A DNA stretch of 18,797 nucleotides from UBA7803 sp049454295 (GCA_049454295.1 JBMTYG010000055.1:1-18797); one strand, 5' to 3'; positions 1 through 7,354 are shown, numbered from the stretch's first letter. Notes: generated from the sequence alone by a model not told the origin. Numbers and translations are program-made.

Positions 1-749
1 ACGAGTGGGTGCTGAATGGCAGCAAGATCTGGACGACACATGCGCACTTCGCCAACCGCATGTTCTGTCTTGTGCGCACGCGCGACACGGGTAAGCCGCA
101 GGAGGGGATCACCTTCCTGCTGCTGGACATGGACAGCCCAGGCATCAAAGTGGATCCGATCGTGTTTGCCTCCGGCACGCACGAGGTGAACCAGGTGTTC
201 TTCGACAACGTCCGCGTGCCCAAAGCAAACCGCGTCGGGATCGAAGATCAGGGATGGACTGTCGCCAAATACCTACTCGAATTCGAGCGCGGCGGCGGTG
301 GCACGGCGGCTCAGCACACTGCCCTGCGCAAGCTCCGCAACCTCGCAGCCAGCATTCCTGTGGGTTCGGGCAACCTTGCCGAGGATCCGGATTTTCGCAG
401 CAAACTCGACGCCGCCGACGCGCGTCTGCAGGCTGTTCAGTACACCGAATTCCGTATCATGGCCGCGCTCTCACAAGGTGAGAATCCGGGAGCAGAATCT
501 TCGATCATGAAGAATCTCGGGGCTGACCTTGGCCAGCACATCAGCGAGCTGATGGTTGAAGCGCTTGGCATGTATGCCACGCCGCATCAACCCGAGGCGC
601 GCCAGGTTGGCAGCAACGTCGAACCGGTCGGTCCGGCCGCTGGCGTCGCCGCATTTCCTCGCTACTTCAACTTGAGAGCGAGTTCGATCGCAGGCGGGAC
701 GAACGAGGTACAAAAAAACATCGTGGCAAAGCTGGTCCTCGGGCTCTGA
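1..749 (+). CDS. acyl-CoA dehydrogenase, C-terminal part (5' truncated by window)
   Basis: The reading frame is open from the first bases, with codons starting at position 3, and ends at TGA 747-749. The gene therefore begins outside the window; the GTG at 9 is an internal Val codon. What remains is the middle beta-barrel end and the C-terminal helical domain of a flavin-dependent acyl-CoA dehydrogenase, which makes the alpha-beta double bond of an acyl-CoA and passes electrons to ETF. Family marks are LNGSKIWTTHA at the start, FERGGGG near the middle, and IAGGTNEVQKNI followed by LVLGL at the C-terminus. In medium-chain type enzymes the position before GTNE carries the catalytic Glu; here it is Gly, as in many bacterial FadE paralogues, so the catalytic base must lie elsewhere. 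The substrate cannot be read from the sequence. The gene is convergent with the FAD oxidoreductase that ends 45 nt downstream. Confidence 0.93.
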   Translation, partial: EWVLNGSKIWTTHAHFANRMFCLVRTRDTGKPQEGITFLLLDMDSPGIKVDPIVFASGTHEVNQVFFDNVRVPKANRVGIEDQGWTVAKYLLEFERGGGGTAAQHTALRKLRNLAASIPVGSGNLAEDPDFRSKLDAADARLQAVQYTEFRIMAALSQGENPGAESSIMKNLGADLGQHISELMVEALGMYATPHQPEARQVGSNVEPVGPAAGVAAFPRYFNLRASSIAGGTNEVQKNIVAKLVLGL

Positions 750-762
750 TCGCTGCAGCGAT
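749..762. terminator. short palindrome between convergent genes, possible weak terminator
   Basis: ATCGCTGCAGCGAT is a perfect 14-bp palindrome that begins at the last base of the acyl-CoA dehydrogenase stop codon. Flanking CTGA (746-749) and TCAG (765-768) could lengthen the pairing across a 2-nt bulge. No T-run follows on either strand, so intrinsic termination is uncertain. Its position between two convergent genes fits a shared terminator. Confidence 0.3.
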
Positions 763-794
763 AGTCAGATCCGCGGGGAGCACCTGGCGCTTGG

Positions 795-1886
795 TCAGCG
801 CGCCACCGCGAATCGAGCGGGATCGAGCCTATCCGCAAGCGCATGCTGGTGTCCTGTGAGCAGCGCAGCAGCCACGGTAGACAAGGCAGGCGCGGTTTGA
901 ACGCCAAAACCGCCCTGCCCCACAAGCCAGAAGAAATCGGGCACTAAAGGATCAAAGCCAACAGCCGGAATCTGATCCGGGAGAAAGGTACGCAGCCCCG
1001 CCCAAGCCCGACCGGGCCGCTGCACACTGACCACGGTCGCTGCTTCGAAGCGGTCGATCAAAACCGCCAGGTCCCACTCGTCCGGCTGGGCATCGCAGGG
1101 CGGACTCGCCGTCGCATCGACCAGGGAAACCATCAACACGCCAGCGTCCGGCTTGAAATAAAGACCGCCCTCGACTTTGTGCACCATAGGCCAGCCATAC
1201 ACAGACTGGCCAGGATCAATCATCAAAGCGGTGCGCCGATAAGGCGTGAGCCCAAGCGGCTCAGCTCCGGCAAGTTGTCCCACCGCATCCCCCCAGGCGC
1301 CCGCTGCGTTGACGACAATGTCGGCCATCAGCGTTTCCGCGCCGAACGAAACCTTCCACTGACCCGAGCGTCGTTCCAGATGTTCCACACGCGCGTTGCC
1401 GCGCAGCGCGCCGCCGTTCGCCAACAACTGGCGCCGATAACCCTCCAGCAGGCGATGGACGTCTAGCGCGCGCGTGTGCGGATCAGCGACTACGCGAGCG
1501 ACGCTTTCTTCGCGCAAGATCGGAACCGTGCGTCGCACCTGAGATGGATCGATCTCGTGCAATTCGGGACACAGCGGGCGCCAGGTTTCGAGGTAGTCAT
1601 CCAACAGGTGGGCATGCTCGGCGTCCGCGATCATCCAATCGCCGATCGGCTTCGCGCCATGCGCCAAGTGGTGCGGCAGACTTGCGCAGGTCAGGGCGTG
1701 TACCGTGGCATTGATATACGGCTCGATATAGACCGCGGCCGAGCGTCCGGACGCGTGATAACCGGGCTGAGATTCAGCTTCCAAAACCGTCACGGATGCC
1801 CCTTCGCTCACCGCCGCAGCACAGGACAATCCGGCGATCCCACCGCCAATCACTACTATCCGAGGAGCCCTCTCGAACTGGGTCAT
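795..1886 (-). CDS. FAD-dependent D-amino-acid dehydrogenase, D-arginine dehydrogenase (DauA)-like
   Basis: A 363-residue enzyme of the DAO family, expected to oxidise the C-N bond of an amino acid with FAD, giving an imino acid that hydrolyses to a keto acid and ammonia. The N-terminal Rossmann motif IGGGIAGL (about 13-20) is followed by the adenine-binding acid at the end of strand 2 (VLEAE). QPGYHASGRSAA (about 40-51), LTPYRRTAL, WAGLRTF and the C-terminal GQGGFGVQTAPA all match remembered features of Pseudomonas aeruginosa DauA, and the length is similar. The two active-site arginines (in YRRTA and GLRTF) and the Tyr aligned with DauA Tyr53 (here Y57) are kept. The position of DauA His48 is Val52 here, so the substrate may differ. 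There is no signal peptide. It is a single gene, convergent with the acyl-CoA dehydrogenase and divergent from the enoyl-CoA hydratase. The family is certain and the substrate is not. Confidence 0.88.
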   Translation of the reverse strand: MTQFERAPRIVVIGGGIAGLSCAAAVSEGASVTVLEAESQPGYHASGRSAAVYIEPYINATVHALTCASLPHHLAHGAKPIGDWMIADAEHAHLLDDYLETWRPLCPELHEIDPSQVRRTVPILREESVARVVADPHTRALDVHRLLEGYRRQLLANGGALRGNARVEHLERRSGQWKVSFGAETLMADIVVNAAGAWGDAVGQLAGAEPLGLTPYRRTALMIDPGQSVYGWPMVHKVEGGLYFKPDAGVLMVSLVDATASPPCDAQPDEWDLAVLIDRFEAATVVSVQRPGRAWAGLRTFLPDQIPAVGFDPLVPDFFWLVGQGGFGVQTAPALSTVAAALLTGHQHALADRLDPARFAVAR

Positions 1887-1918
1887 GGATTATCCGCTCG
1901 GCAACGCCGCAACCGTTC

Positions 1919-1941
1919 TGGGGTGCATTATCATCACCCCA
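1919..1941. promoter_or_regulatory. 7-bp inverted repeat in a divergent intergenic region
   Basis: TGGGGTG (1919-1925) and CACCCCA (1935-1941) are perfect inverted arms separated by 9 nt. They lie between the divergent FAD dehydrogenase and enoyl-CoA hydratase genes, 21 nt before the hydratase start. TATCAT (1929-1934), inside the spacer, is a -10-like hexamer on the + strand, but no good -35 lies 16-18 nt upstream. It could be an operator or just a small hairpin; nothing identifies a regulator. Confidence 0.3.
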
Positions 1942-1962
1942 CGCTAACGGGAGAATACGTTC

Positions 1963-2700
1963 ATGGCGCCACTCGTGGTCCGGGAAGACGACAACGGCCT
2001 CGCAATCCTCACCCTGAATCGCCCAGAAGCTCTGAACGCGCTCAGTCCCGCGCTGTTCGTCGAGCTGCGCGCACATATCGATGCCATCGCAGCGAGCACC
2101 GACCATATCGGCTGCGTGATCCTGTGTGGAAAAGGGCGATCCTTTTCCGCGGGCAACGACCTGAAAGCCATTCAATCCGGTGAGGTTGCTCCCAGCCGCC
2201 ATTTCCAGGCTGAGACCCTCGATGCGATCGAGCAACTGCCACAGCCTGTCATCGCCGCGGTGCAGGGTCACTGCTACACGGGATCACTCGAACTCGCCCT
2301 CGCCTGCGATCTGATGGTTACCGCCGACAGCGCAAAGTTCGCCGACACGCACGGCAAATGGGGCATGTCGCCCACCTGGGGTATGAGTCAACGACTGCCG
2401 CGCCGCATCGGTCTGCTGCCCGCCAAGGAGATGATGTTCAGCGGACGCGTTGTGACCGGTGCAGAGGCCGCAGCGATCGGGCTCGCCAACCGCTGCGTGC
2501 CCGACGCGGACCTGATGACCACCGCCATCGCCATGGCGCGCGGCTTTCTCGAAAACTCTTGGTTCACCCTGCGAGCCGACAAGATGCTCGTGAACCGCGG
2601 ACTGAACTACACCCTGACTGCTGGACTTGAGTTCGAGCGGGAGAATAGTCCGGGACGCGGTCCCGACATGGCAGAGCGGCTAAAGCGCTTTGGCGGTTGA
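1963..2700 (+). CDS. enoyl-CoA hydratase/isomerase (crotonase) family protein
   Basis: A 245-residue crotonase-fold protein of normal family length. Start ATG 1963 is preceded by GGGAGA. The first oxyanion-hole segment is GRSFSAGNDLKAI (58-70), and the second is GHCYTGSLELALACD (102-116). Aligned with rat mitochondrial enoyl-CoA hydratase, the first catalytic Glu (rat Glu144) is Glu110. The second (rat Glu164), exactly 20 residues later, is His130 within FADTHGKWGM. Many crotonase paralogues carry this ADTH version, so CoA-thioester binding is secure while hydration of a 2-enoyl-CoA is not. The product could be an isomerase or another crotonase. It sits near an acyl-CoA dehydrogenase on the same strand, but a minus-strand gene separates them, so they are not one operon. 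A strong hairpin follows 43 nt after the stop. Confidence 0.92.
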   Translation: MAPLVVREDDNGLAILTLNRPEALNALSPALFVELRAHIDAIAASTDHIGCVILCGKGRSFSAGNDLKAIQSGEVAPSRHFQAETLDAIEQLPQPVIAAVQGHCYTGSLELALACDLMVTADSAKFADTHGKWGMSPTWGMSQRLPRRIGLLPAKEMMFSGRVVTGAEAAAIGLANRCVPDADLMTTAIAMARGFLENSWFTLRADKMLVNRGLNYTLTAGLEFERENSPGRGPDMAERLKRFGG

Positions 2701-2742
2701 CCATCGCCGTGCCCGAGCGCATTCCTGTTTAGCCCGGCCTTA

Positions 2743-2764
2743 GCTGGCTGCCCGCGCAGCCAGC
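2743..2764. terminator. hairpin between convergent genes, probable bidirectional terminator
   Basis: GCTGGCTGC (2743-2751) and GCAGCCAGC (2756-2764) form a perfect 9-bp stem with a 4-nt loop. It lies between the stop of the crotonase gene (2700) and the stop of the small minus-strand gene (2772). There is no T-tract on either side, so it may stop polymerase only weakly, or stabilise the 3' ends of both transcripts. Confidence 0.55.
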
Positions 2765-2771
2765 CCAAGCA

Positions 2772-3053
2772 TCACGCCACCTGAAGCGCTGACCCGAAAC
2801 GTTCCAATTCCGAGATGTAGCCGCCATCCGCCTCGGGGTCGAGCCACGCAGCCCGCGTCGCCGTGTCAGTGCGCTCGATGTGTAGACCTTGCTGATGCAC
2901 GCGATTGATGGCGACCAACTCCGCAGCGCGCAGATTTCGCCCGTACGCTACCACCGTGCAGAACCGCTGGGCACGGGATTGAGGCTCTTCGACCTGATAA
3001 ATGAACAAGAAGGGTGCAAGACCCATTCGTTCTAGATCGCTGGTGTGCCGCAT
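2772..3053 (-). CDS. small protein of unknown function
   Basis: I do not recognise this family. The frame is open from ATG at 3063-3065, but a second ATG at 3051-3053 has GGAG six bases upstream, which lies inside the longer version. I therefore prefer the 93-residue form starting MRHTSDLERMGL. The product is soluble, with no signal peptide or membrane segment. It has a hydrophobic strand-like stretch, APFLFIYQVEE, early on and ends GGYISELERFGSALQVA. The composition is balanced and looks like real protein rather than an antisense shadow. The gene is convergent with the crotonase gene and in the same direction as the upstream ClpP-like gene, from which 250 nt separate it. That gap holds nothing recognisable apart from three GGCGCC palindromes. 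Confidence 0.5.
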   Translation of the reverse strand: MRHTSDLERMGLAPFLFIYQVEEPQSRAQRFCTVVAYGRNLRAAELVAINRVHQQGLHIERTDTATRAAWLDPEADGGYISELERFGSALQVA

Positions 3054-3306
3054 ACTGCTCTCCATGCTCTGGTCGACTTCTGCCCCGCTTCGGCGCCAGG
3101 CGCCCTAAGTCGGTGCGCCCAATTGAGCGCTGCCGCGGGACACTGAGGCCCGAGTGCCTGTTAAGCCCGCCGAACGCCTCCGCGAAAGACGAGCCCAACA
3201 CCGAGGTCAACCTAGTACTGCAAAACACGTGCCAGCAAAACCAGCGCCCTTGGCGCCACGAACCCCAGCCTGCGGCATTGCCCGGCTGATCTCGAAGCAG
3301 AGTCGA

Positions 3307-3897
3307 TCAGGCGAGCTGATCGATCTGGGTGATGATCTTTCCCACCAATCCGTAATCCAGCGCTTCTTCCGCGGTCATCCAGTAGTCTCGGTCGGTGTCC
3401 TTCTCAACCCGCTCGATCGGCTGACCGGTCTGCTCGGCGATGATGCGGTTAATGCGCGCACGGGTCTTGAGGATTTCCCGCGCGTGGATCTCTACATCGC
3501 TCGCCGTGCCGCCCATACCACCCGCCGGCTGGTGGATGAGAAACCGGGTGTTCGGCAGACAGAACCGTTGCGTCCGATCTGGCGCCAAGAAAATGTGCGT
3601 AGCGATACTGCCCACCCAGCCTGTGCCGACCACACGCACGGTCGGCTTGATGAACCGGATCATGTCGAAAATGGTGTCCCCTGATTCGACATGGCCGCCG
3701 GGAGACCCGATATACAGCGTAATCGGGTCATCCGACGCGTACGCGAGCGCAAGCAACTTCTCCGCCGTGCGCTGGGCTACGTCCATATCGATCTCGCCGA
3801 ACAGCGTAAGCGTGCGTCGCTCGAACAGCGTCTTGTCCAGGAAGTTGAACGCGCGTGGTGCGTCGGTCTTCTCTTCACCGCCTTCGAGCTTGATCAT
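3307..3897 (-). CDS. clpP: ClpP-family ATP-dependent protease proteolytic subunit (second-type ClpP)
   Basis: A 196-residue ClpP/crotonase-fold serine peptidase. The catalytic triad can be placed as Ser97 in GWVGSIATHIFLA, His122 in FLIHQPAGGMGG and Asp171 in DTDRDYWMTAEEALDYG, corresponding to the canonical ClpP Ser-His-Asp. The oxyanion strand YIGSPGGHVESGDTIFDMI (62-80) is also intact. It is slightly shorter than housekeeping ClpP and has WVGSIAT where the main ClpP usually has an AASMGA-type motif, which resembles the second ClpP (ClpP2) of Pseudomonas. The start ATG has GGAG six bases upstream. No clpX, lon or tig is adjacent, unlike the housekeeping clpP locus, so this is probably a paralogue. 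It would form ring-shaped tetradecamers and needs an unfoldase such as ClpX encoded elsewhere. The gene is divergent from the esterase, with 167 nt between them. Confidence 0.9.
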   Translation of the reverse strand: MIKLEGGEEKTDAPRAFNFLDKTLFERRTLTLFGEIDMDVAQRTAEKLLALAYASDDPITLYIGSPGGHVESGDTIFDMIRFIKPTVRVVGTGWVGSIATHIFLAPDRTQRFCLPNTRFLIHQPAGGMGGTASDVEIHAREILKTRARINRIIAEQTGQPIERVEKDTDRDYWMTAEEALDYGLVGKIITQIDQLA

Positions 3898-4064
3898 CGA
3901 TCACTCCAATTTCCCTGAGGGTTGACTTACTCTAGCGAGCACGTGCCCTGGACTCATTCCGTCTGCCGGGCCGCGTCGACCTACCGTTCGTCCATTGACC
4001 ACCGCGCAAGACTGCGCGACTGCGGTTCTCGACTAGACGCGCATTCTACACATGGGGGACCAAA

Positions 4065-4991
4065 ATGCCGTTAGCGCCGGAATATCAGGCCATGCTTGCC
4101 CAAGCGGCTGCCCAGGCTGCACCACCCTTGTCGAGTCTGCCGGCCTCCGCCGGACGAGAGATGTACCGGATGATGCGCCCCGCCAATCCGGCGCTCGTCG
4201 TTGGTCGTGTCGAAGACCGTCACATTCCCGGCCCGCACGGTGAGATTCCGGTCAGGATTTACCACCCCGAGGGCAGCGGTCCGTTCCCGGTTTTCGTGAA
4301 TTTCCATGGCGGCGGCTGGGTCATTGGCGATCTCGACACGGCCGATGCGTTCGCCCGTGATTTCTGCCAGCGCGCCCGTTGCATTGTTGTCTCGGTCGAC
4401 TATCGCATGGCGCCCGAGCATCTCTTCCCGGCTGCTGTCGATGACTCGGTAGCCGCGACCCTGTGGGCTGCCTTTGAAAACAAAGCGCTTGGTGGTAACG
4501 GTCGACTCGCCGTAGGCGGCGAAAGCGCCGGCGGGAATCTTGCCGCCGTGGTCAGTCAACTCGCGCGCGCAGGAGGCGGACCCCGCATTGATCTGCAAGT
4601 ACTTCTTTACCCGGTCACCGATGCCGATCTGTCACGCGCCTCCTATACGGAGAATGGGAAGGGTTACCTGCTCGAACGGGACACCATGCAGTGGTTCTGG
4701 GATACGTATTGCCCGGATCCCGCGCAACGCCTCGATCCGCGAGCGTCCCCCATTCGCGCGACCGACCTCTCGAATCTGCCCCCTGCGCTCATCGTCACGG
4801 CTGAATTCGATCCGCTGCGCGATGAGGGCGAAGCCTATGGGCGCGCGCTCGAAGCGGCTGGCAACCCAGTCATCATCAAGCGCTTCGACGGTCTGGTGCA
4901 CGACTTCTGCGCGACCGCTCAACTGTTCGAATCCAGCGGCAACGCCTTTGCGTGGATCTGCGACCAGGTTCGCGCAGCGCTGTCTGCCTGA
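4065..4991 (+). CDS. alpha/beta hydrolase, HSL-type acetyl esterase/lipase
   Basis: A 308-residue cytoplasmic esterase of the hormone-sensitive lipase group. The oxyanion motif HGGGW is at 81-85, the nucleophile Ser154 lies in GESAGG (152-157), the acid is Asp249 in AEFDPLRDEG, and the base is His279 in VHDF. The usual SVDYRMAPEHLFPAA stretch is present at about 110-124. An N-terminal cap-like helix region with several Ala/Gln residues precedes the core. Start ATG 4065 is preceded by GGGGGA six bases away; an upstream ATG at 4052 is out of frame. It is the first gene of a + strand series and the next gene starts 13 nt after its stop, so they are likely co-transcribed. It hydrolyses short-chain carboxylic esters; the natural substrate is unknown. 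Confidence 0.93.
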   Translation: MPLAPEYQAMLAQAAAQAAPPLSSLPASAGREMYRMMRPANPALVVGRVEDRHIPGPHGEIPVRIYHPEGSGPFPVFVNFHGGGWVIGDLDTADAFARDFCQRARCIVVSVDYRMAPEHLFPAAVDDSVAATLWAAFENKALGGNGRLAVGGESAGGNLAAVVSQLARAGGGPRIDLQVLLYPVTDADLSRASYTENGKGYLLERDTMQWFWDTYCPDPAQRLDPRASPIRATDLSNLPPALIVTAEFDPLRDEGEAYGRALEAAGNPVIIKRFDGLVHDFCATAQLFESSGNAFAWICDQVRAALSA

Positions 4992-5004
4992 TCCGGGTCG
5001 CACG

Positions 5005-6000
5005 ATGGCGTCCCTCACGCCCGATCCCGATTTTCAGGGCGTGGTGGCGCGGCTGCTGGGCGTTCTGCCCGAAGCGCTTGTCTTCACACCCCTGACGGGG
5101 GGCGTCTCGAGCGATATCTGGCGGGTCGACGGTGCCAGCCAAACAGTCTGCGCCAAGCGCGCGCTGCCCCGGCTGCGAGTGCAAGCGCTGTGGGAAGCCC
5201 CGGTACGCCGCAATGCCGAAGAGGTCCGCTGGCTCACGGTTGCGAGAACGTGCATCGGTGAGCAGGCCGCACGGGTGATCGGTCATGATGTCGAGGCCGG
5301 TGTAGCACTGCTCGAGTGGTATCCGCCAGATCAATGGCGCAACTGGAAGTTGCAACTGTTGTCAGGCGAGATCGATCGGCGCGTTGCCGCTGCGCTGGGG
5401 ACCGCTCTCGGCTCGCTCGACCGCATGGCATCAGAGCGACCCGGGATAGCCGCAGAGTTCGCGAATCACGATCTTTTTGATGCGCTGCGCATCGACCCTT
5501 TCTTTCGTCACATCGCCCATCGCTACGCGCGTATGCCGGACGTGGTCGACTATCTGGTCACCGCTCGGGAAACCCTCGTCCACGGCGACTTTAGTCCCAA
5601 GAACGTGCTGATTGACCTGCACGGATCCATACGGATTCTCGATGCCGAAACCGCAACATACGGTTCGGCAGCATTTGACCCGGGCTACCTCATCGCGCAC
5701 TTGCTGCTGAAGTTCGCGCGAACACCTCAACCTGAATTGGCAGCCGCGGCGCTCGACGTCTGGGATCACTACCAGACGAGGCTCCACGGACGCTCCGAGG
5801 GGAATCGACCCGACGAATCCAGGGTGATCGATATCATCACTGCCATGATTCTGGCCCGCATTGACGGAAAGTCGCCCGTCGACTATCTGACCCCGAGGGT
5901 ACAGTCACGCCTGCGCGACCAGGCGAGCGCGTTGCTCGCCCGTCCGCCGAGCATGGGTGTGAGACCGTTTCTGACAAACTGGCTTACCCAACGCCTCTAG
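5005..6000 (+). CDS. phosphotransferase/kinase family protein (APH / methylthioribose-kinase fold)
   Basis: The frame is open far upstream, but that part overlaps the esterase in another frame. I choose ATG 5005, 13 nt after the esterase stop, giving 331 residues. The protein has a kinase-like fold: a nucleotide loop TGGVSSDIW (31-39), a Lys51 in VCAKRAL that can contact ATP phosphates, the catalytic loop HGDFSPKN (193-200, Asp195 base, Asn200 metal) and ILDAET with Asp213 as second metal ligand. The D-x-E form of the last motif, followed by YGSAAFDPGYLIAHLLL, resembles methylthioribose kinase more than aminoglycoside phosphotransferases proper. It probably phosphorylates a small hydroxylated metabolite in the cytoplasm, and nothing suggests drug resistance. 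It is likely in one transcript with the esterase, the YciI-like protein and the hydroxyacid dehydrogenase. Confidence 0.85.
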   Translation: MASLTPDPDFQGVVARLLGVLPEALVFTPLTGGVSSDIWRVDGASQTVCAKRALPRLRVQALWEAPVRRNAEEVRWLTVARTCIGEQAARVIGHDVEAGVALLEWYPPDQWRNWKLQLLSGEIDRRVAAALGTALGSLDRMASERPGIAAEFANHDLFDALRIDPFFRHIAHRYARMPDVVDYLVTARETLVHGDFSPKNVLIDLHGSIRILDAETATYGSAAFDPGYLIAHLLLKFARTPQPELAAAALDVWDHYQTRLHGRSEGNRPDESRVIDIITAMILARIDGKSPVDYLTPRVQSRLRDQASALLARPPSMGVRPFLTNWLTQRL

Positions 6001-6013
6001 CAGGAGCCCCCTA

Positions 6014-6298
6014 ATGCTTTGCATCATGATCTGCGAGGATCGCCCCGACAGCCTGGATCTGCGTCTGGCCACGCGCACCGCGCATCTCGCCTACATCGAG
6101 ACCATTCGCGCGCAGGTTCGCCTCGCCGGCCCTATGTTGTCCGATGATGGCAACACGATGCTCGGGTCGGTCTTCATCATCGAGACTGACGACCTGGACG
6201 CTGCGCGCGCGCTCAACGCGAAAGACCCCTACACGCTGGCAGGCCTGTTTGAAAAGGTCACCATCCGCCCGTTTCGTCAGGTCGTTCCGGCAGCGTGA
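6014..6298 (+). CDS. YciI family protein
   Basis: A 94-residue protein with a ferredoxin-like alpha+beta fold of the YciI type. It shows an N-terminal strand CIMICED, then helix RLATRTAHLAYIETI with the conserved His24, a RLAGPM turn, the strand SVFIIETD and the DPY motif (71-73) before a last strand. AGGAG lies eight bases before the ATG. YciI proteins are small proteins of uncertain, possibly enzymatic or dimer-forming role. The stop overlaps the GTG start of the next gene by 4 nt (GTGA), so translation is coupled to the hydroxyacid dehydrogenase. Confidence 0.88.
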   Translation: MLCIMICEDRPDSLDLRLATRTAHLAYIETIRAQVRLAGPMLSDDGNTMLGSVFIIETDDLDAARALNAKDPYTLAGLFEKVTIRPFRQVVPAA

Positions 6299-7251
6299 CA
6301 CACGTGCTGAAAGTCATCTGGAACTACGAGGCCGCGCCCCGGCTGCGTGAGCGTCTGCAAGCGCTCAAGACCCATGGGCTGCACGTCGAGATCTGCCCAG
6401 AGAGCGATGACCCGCGACTCTTCGACTTGTTACAGGACGCGGACGTGCTCTGGCATTGCCTGCGTCCAGTGGATGCGGGCTTGCTGGCGCAGGCCCCACG
6501 GCTGCGCCTCGTGCAGAAAATCGGTGTGGGGGTTAACACCATCGATCTCGACGAAGCCAAGCGCCGCGGCATCGCCGTATGCAATATGCCAGGCAGCAAC
6601 AGCCGTGCGGTAGCGGAGCATACGCTCGCGCTGATGCTCGCCGTTCTGCGGCAGGTCCCACGATTTGATAAAGACGTACGCACGGGCCAAGGCTGGTCGT
6701 GGGATCCGGGTCGCCAGGACGACCTTGGCGAGATCGGTGGGCGCACCGTGGGCCTTGTCGGCTTCGGCGCGGTTCCGACCCTGCTAACGCCTGTGCTCCA
6801 AGCCCTTGGCGCCCACGTGCTCTACACGGCGCGCTCCGAGCACACGGGGGCTACTGCGGAGCGGTGCTCCTTCGACGAACTGCTTCGGCGCTCACATATC
6901 GTGTCGTTGCACGTGCCGCTCAACAACAGCACTGCGCGCATGATTGATCGCGGCGCTTTCGCTCGCATGAGGCCCGGTAGTATCCTGATCAACACAGCGC
7001 GCGGCGGACTCGTTGACGAACGGGCTCTTCTTGAGGCGCTGGAAAGCGGTCATCTCGGAGGGGCTGGACTCGACGTCTTCGCGGAAGAGCCTCTGCCACT
7101 CCCGCACCCGCTCACGCAGATCAAGAACGTGGTAATCGCGCCTCACGTTGCATGGCTGACTGGTGAGACTTTGGTGCGCAGTCTCGACATCGCAGTCGAC
7201 AACTGCCACCGGCTAAAATCGGGCGAAGACCTGCGCTTCCGCGTGGTCTAG
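6295..7251 (+). CDS. D-isomer-specific 2-hydroxyacid dehydrogenase (NAD-binding)
   Basis: A 318-residue enzyme of the D-2-hydroxyacid dehydrogenase / phosphoglycerate dehydrogenase superfamily, which interconverts a 2-ketoacid and a D-2-hydroxyacid with NAD(P)H. The catalytic residues are in place: Arg236 in NTARGGLVDE, Glu265 in DVFAEEPLP and His284 in APHVAWLTGE. The substrate-loop stretch QKIGVGVNTID (74-84) is typical. The dinucleotide motif is GLVGFGAVP (153-161), with Pro where the third glycine of GxGxxG normally lies. After strand 2 there is YTARSE rather than a clear Asp, so NADP use is possible. Start GTG 6295 overlaps the yciI-like stop; GTG 6304 is a possible alternative start. 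The gene is coupled to the YciI-like protein. The substrate is not identifiable. Confidence 0.9.
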   Translation: MTHVLKVIWNYEAAPRLRERLQALKTHGLHVEICPESDDPRLFDLLQDADVLWHCLRPVDAGLLAQAPRLRLVQKIGVGVNTIDLDEAKRRGIAVCNMPGSNSRAVAEHTLALMLAVLRQVPRFDKDVRTGQGWSWDPGRQDDLGEIGGRTVGLVGFGAVPTLLTPVLQALGAHVLYTARSEHTGATAERCSFDELLRRSHIVSLHVPLNNSTARMIDRGAFARMRPGSILINTARGGLVDERALLEALESGHLGGAGLDVFAEEPLPLPHPLTQIKNVVIAPHVAWLTGETLVRSLDIAVDNCHRLKSGEDLRFRVV

Positions 7252-7354
7252 CCCGCTCGCAGCGCGCCATCCGACATGTTGTGCTCATGTTGCGCAGGCA
7301 CACTCCTTCGCGCCCGCCCTATGACAATTCATCGCCCAGAGAGAGGCATTCCAC

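Noticed and set aside
1476..2183. A 235-codon + strand frame across the FAD dehydrogenase and the hydratase start
   Set aside because: It overlaps two clear genes and has Arg-rich shadow composition.
2866..3228. A 120-codon minus-strand frame overlapping the small unknown gene
   Set aside because: It competes with the better-composed frame with a good ribosome site and looks like a shadow.
3154..3684. A 176-codon + strand frame opposite the ClpP gene
   Set aside because: Most of it is antisense to a gene with an intact catalytic triad, and no domain is recognisable.
3995..4040. TTGACC as a -35 for the esterase
   Set aside because: No acceptable -10 lies 16-18 nt downstream; a small hairpin (CGCGCA/TGCGCG, 4003-4018) occupies the space.
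4924..4934. TTCGAATCC resembling a tRNA T-loop
   Set aside because: It is inside the esterase coding sequence, with no acceptor or anticodon stem around it.
4540..5004. Upstream extension of the kinase frame
   Set aside because: It lies inside the esterase in another frame, has Arg/Ser/Pro-rich shadow composition, and similarity to kinases starts only after ATG 5005.
7252..7354. Glycine riboswitch before gcvPA
   Set aside because: The gap is only 103 nt and I could not find the conserved riboswitch core or paired helices; no support.
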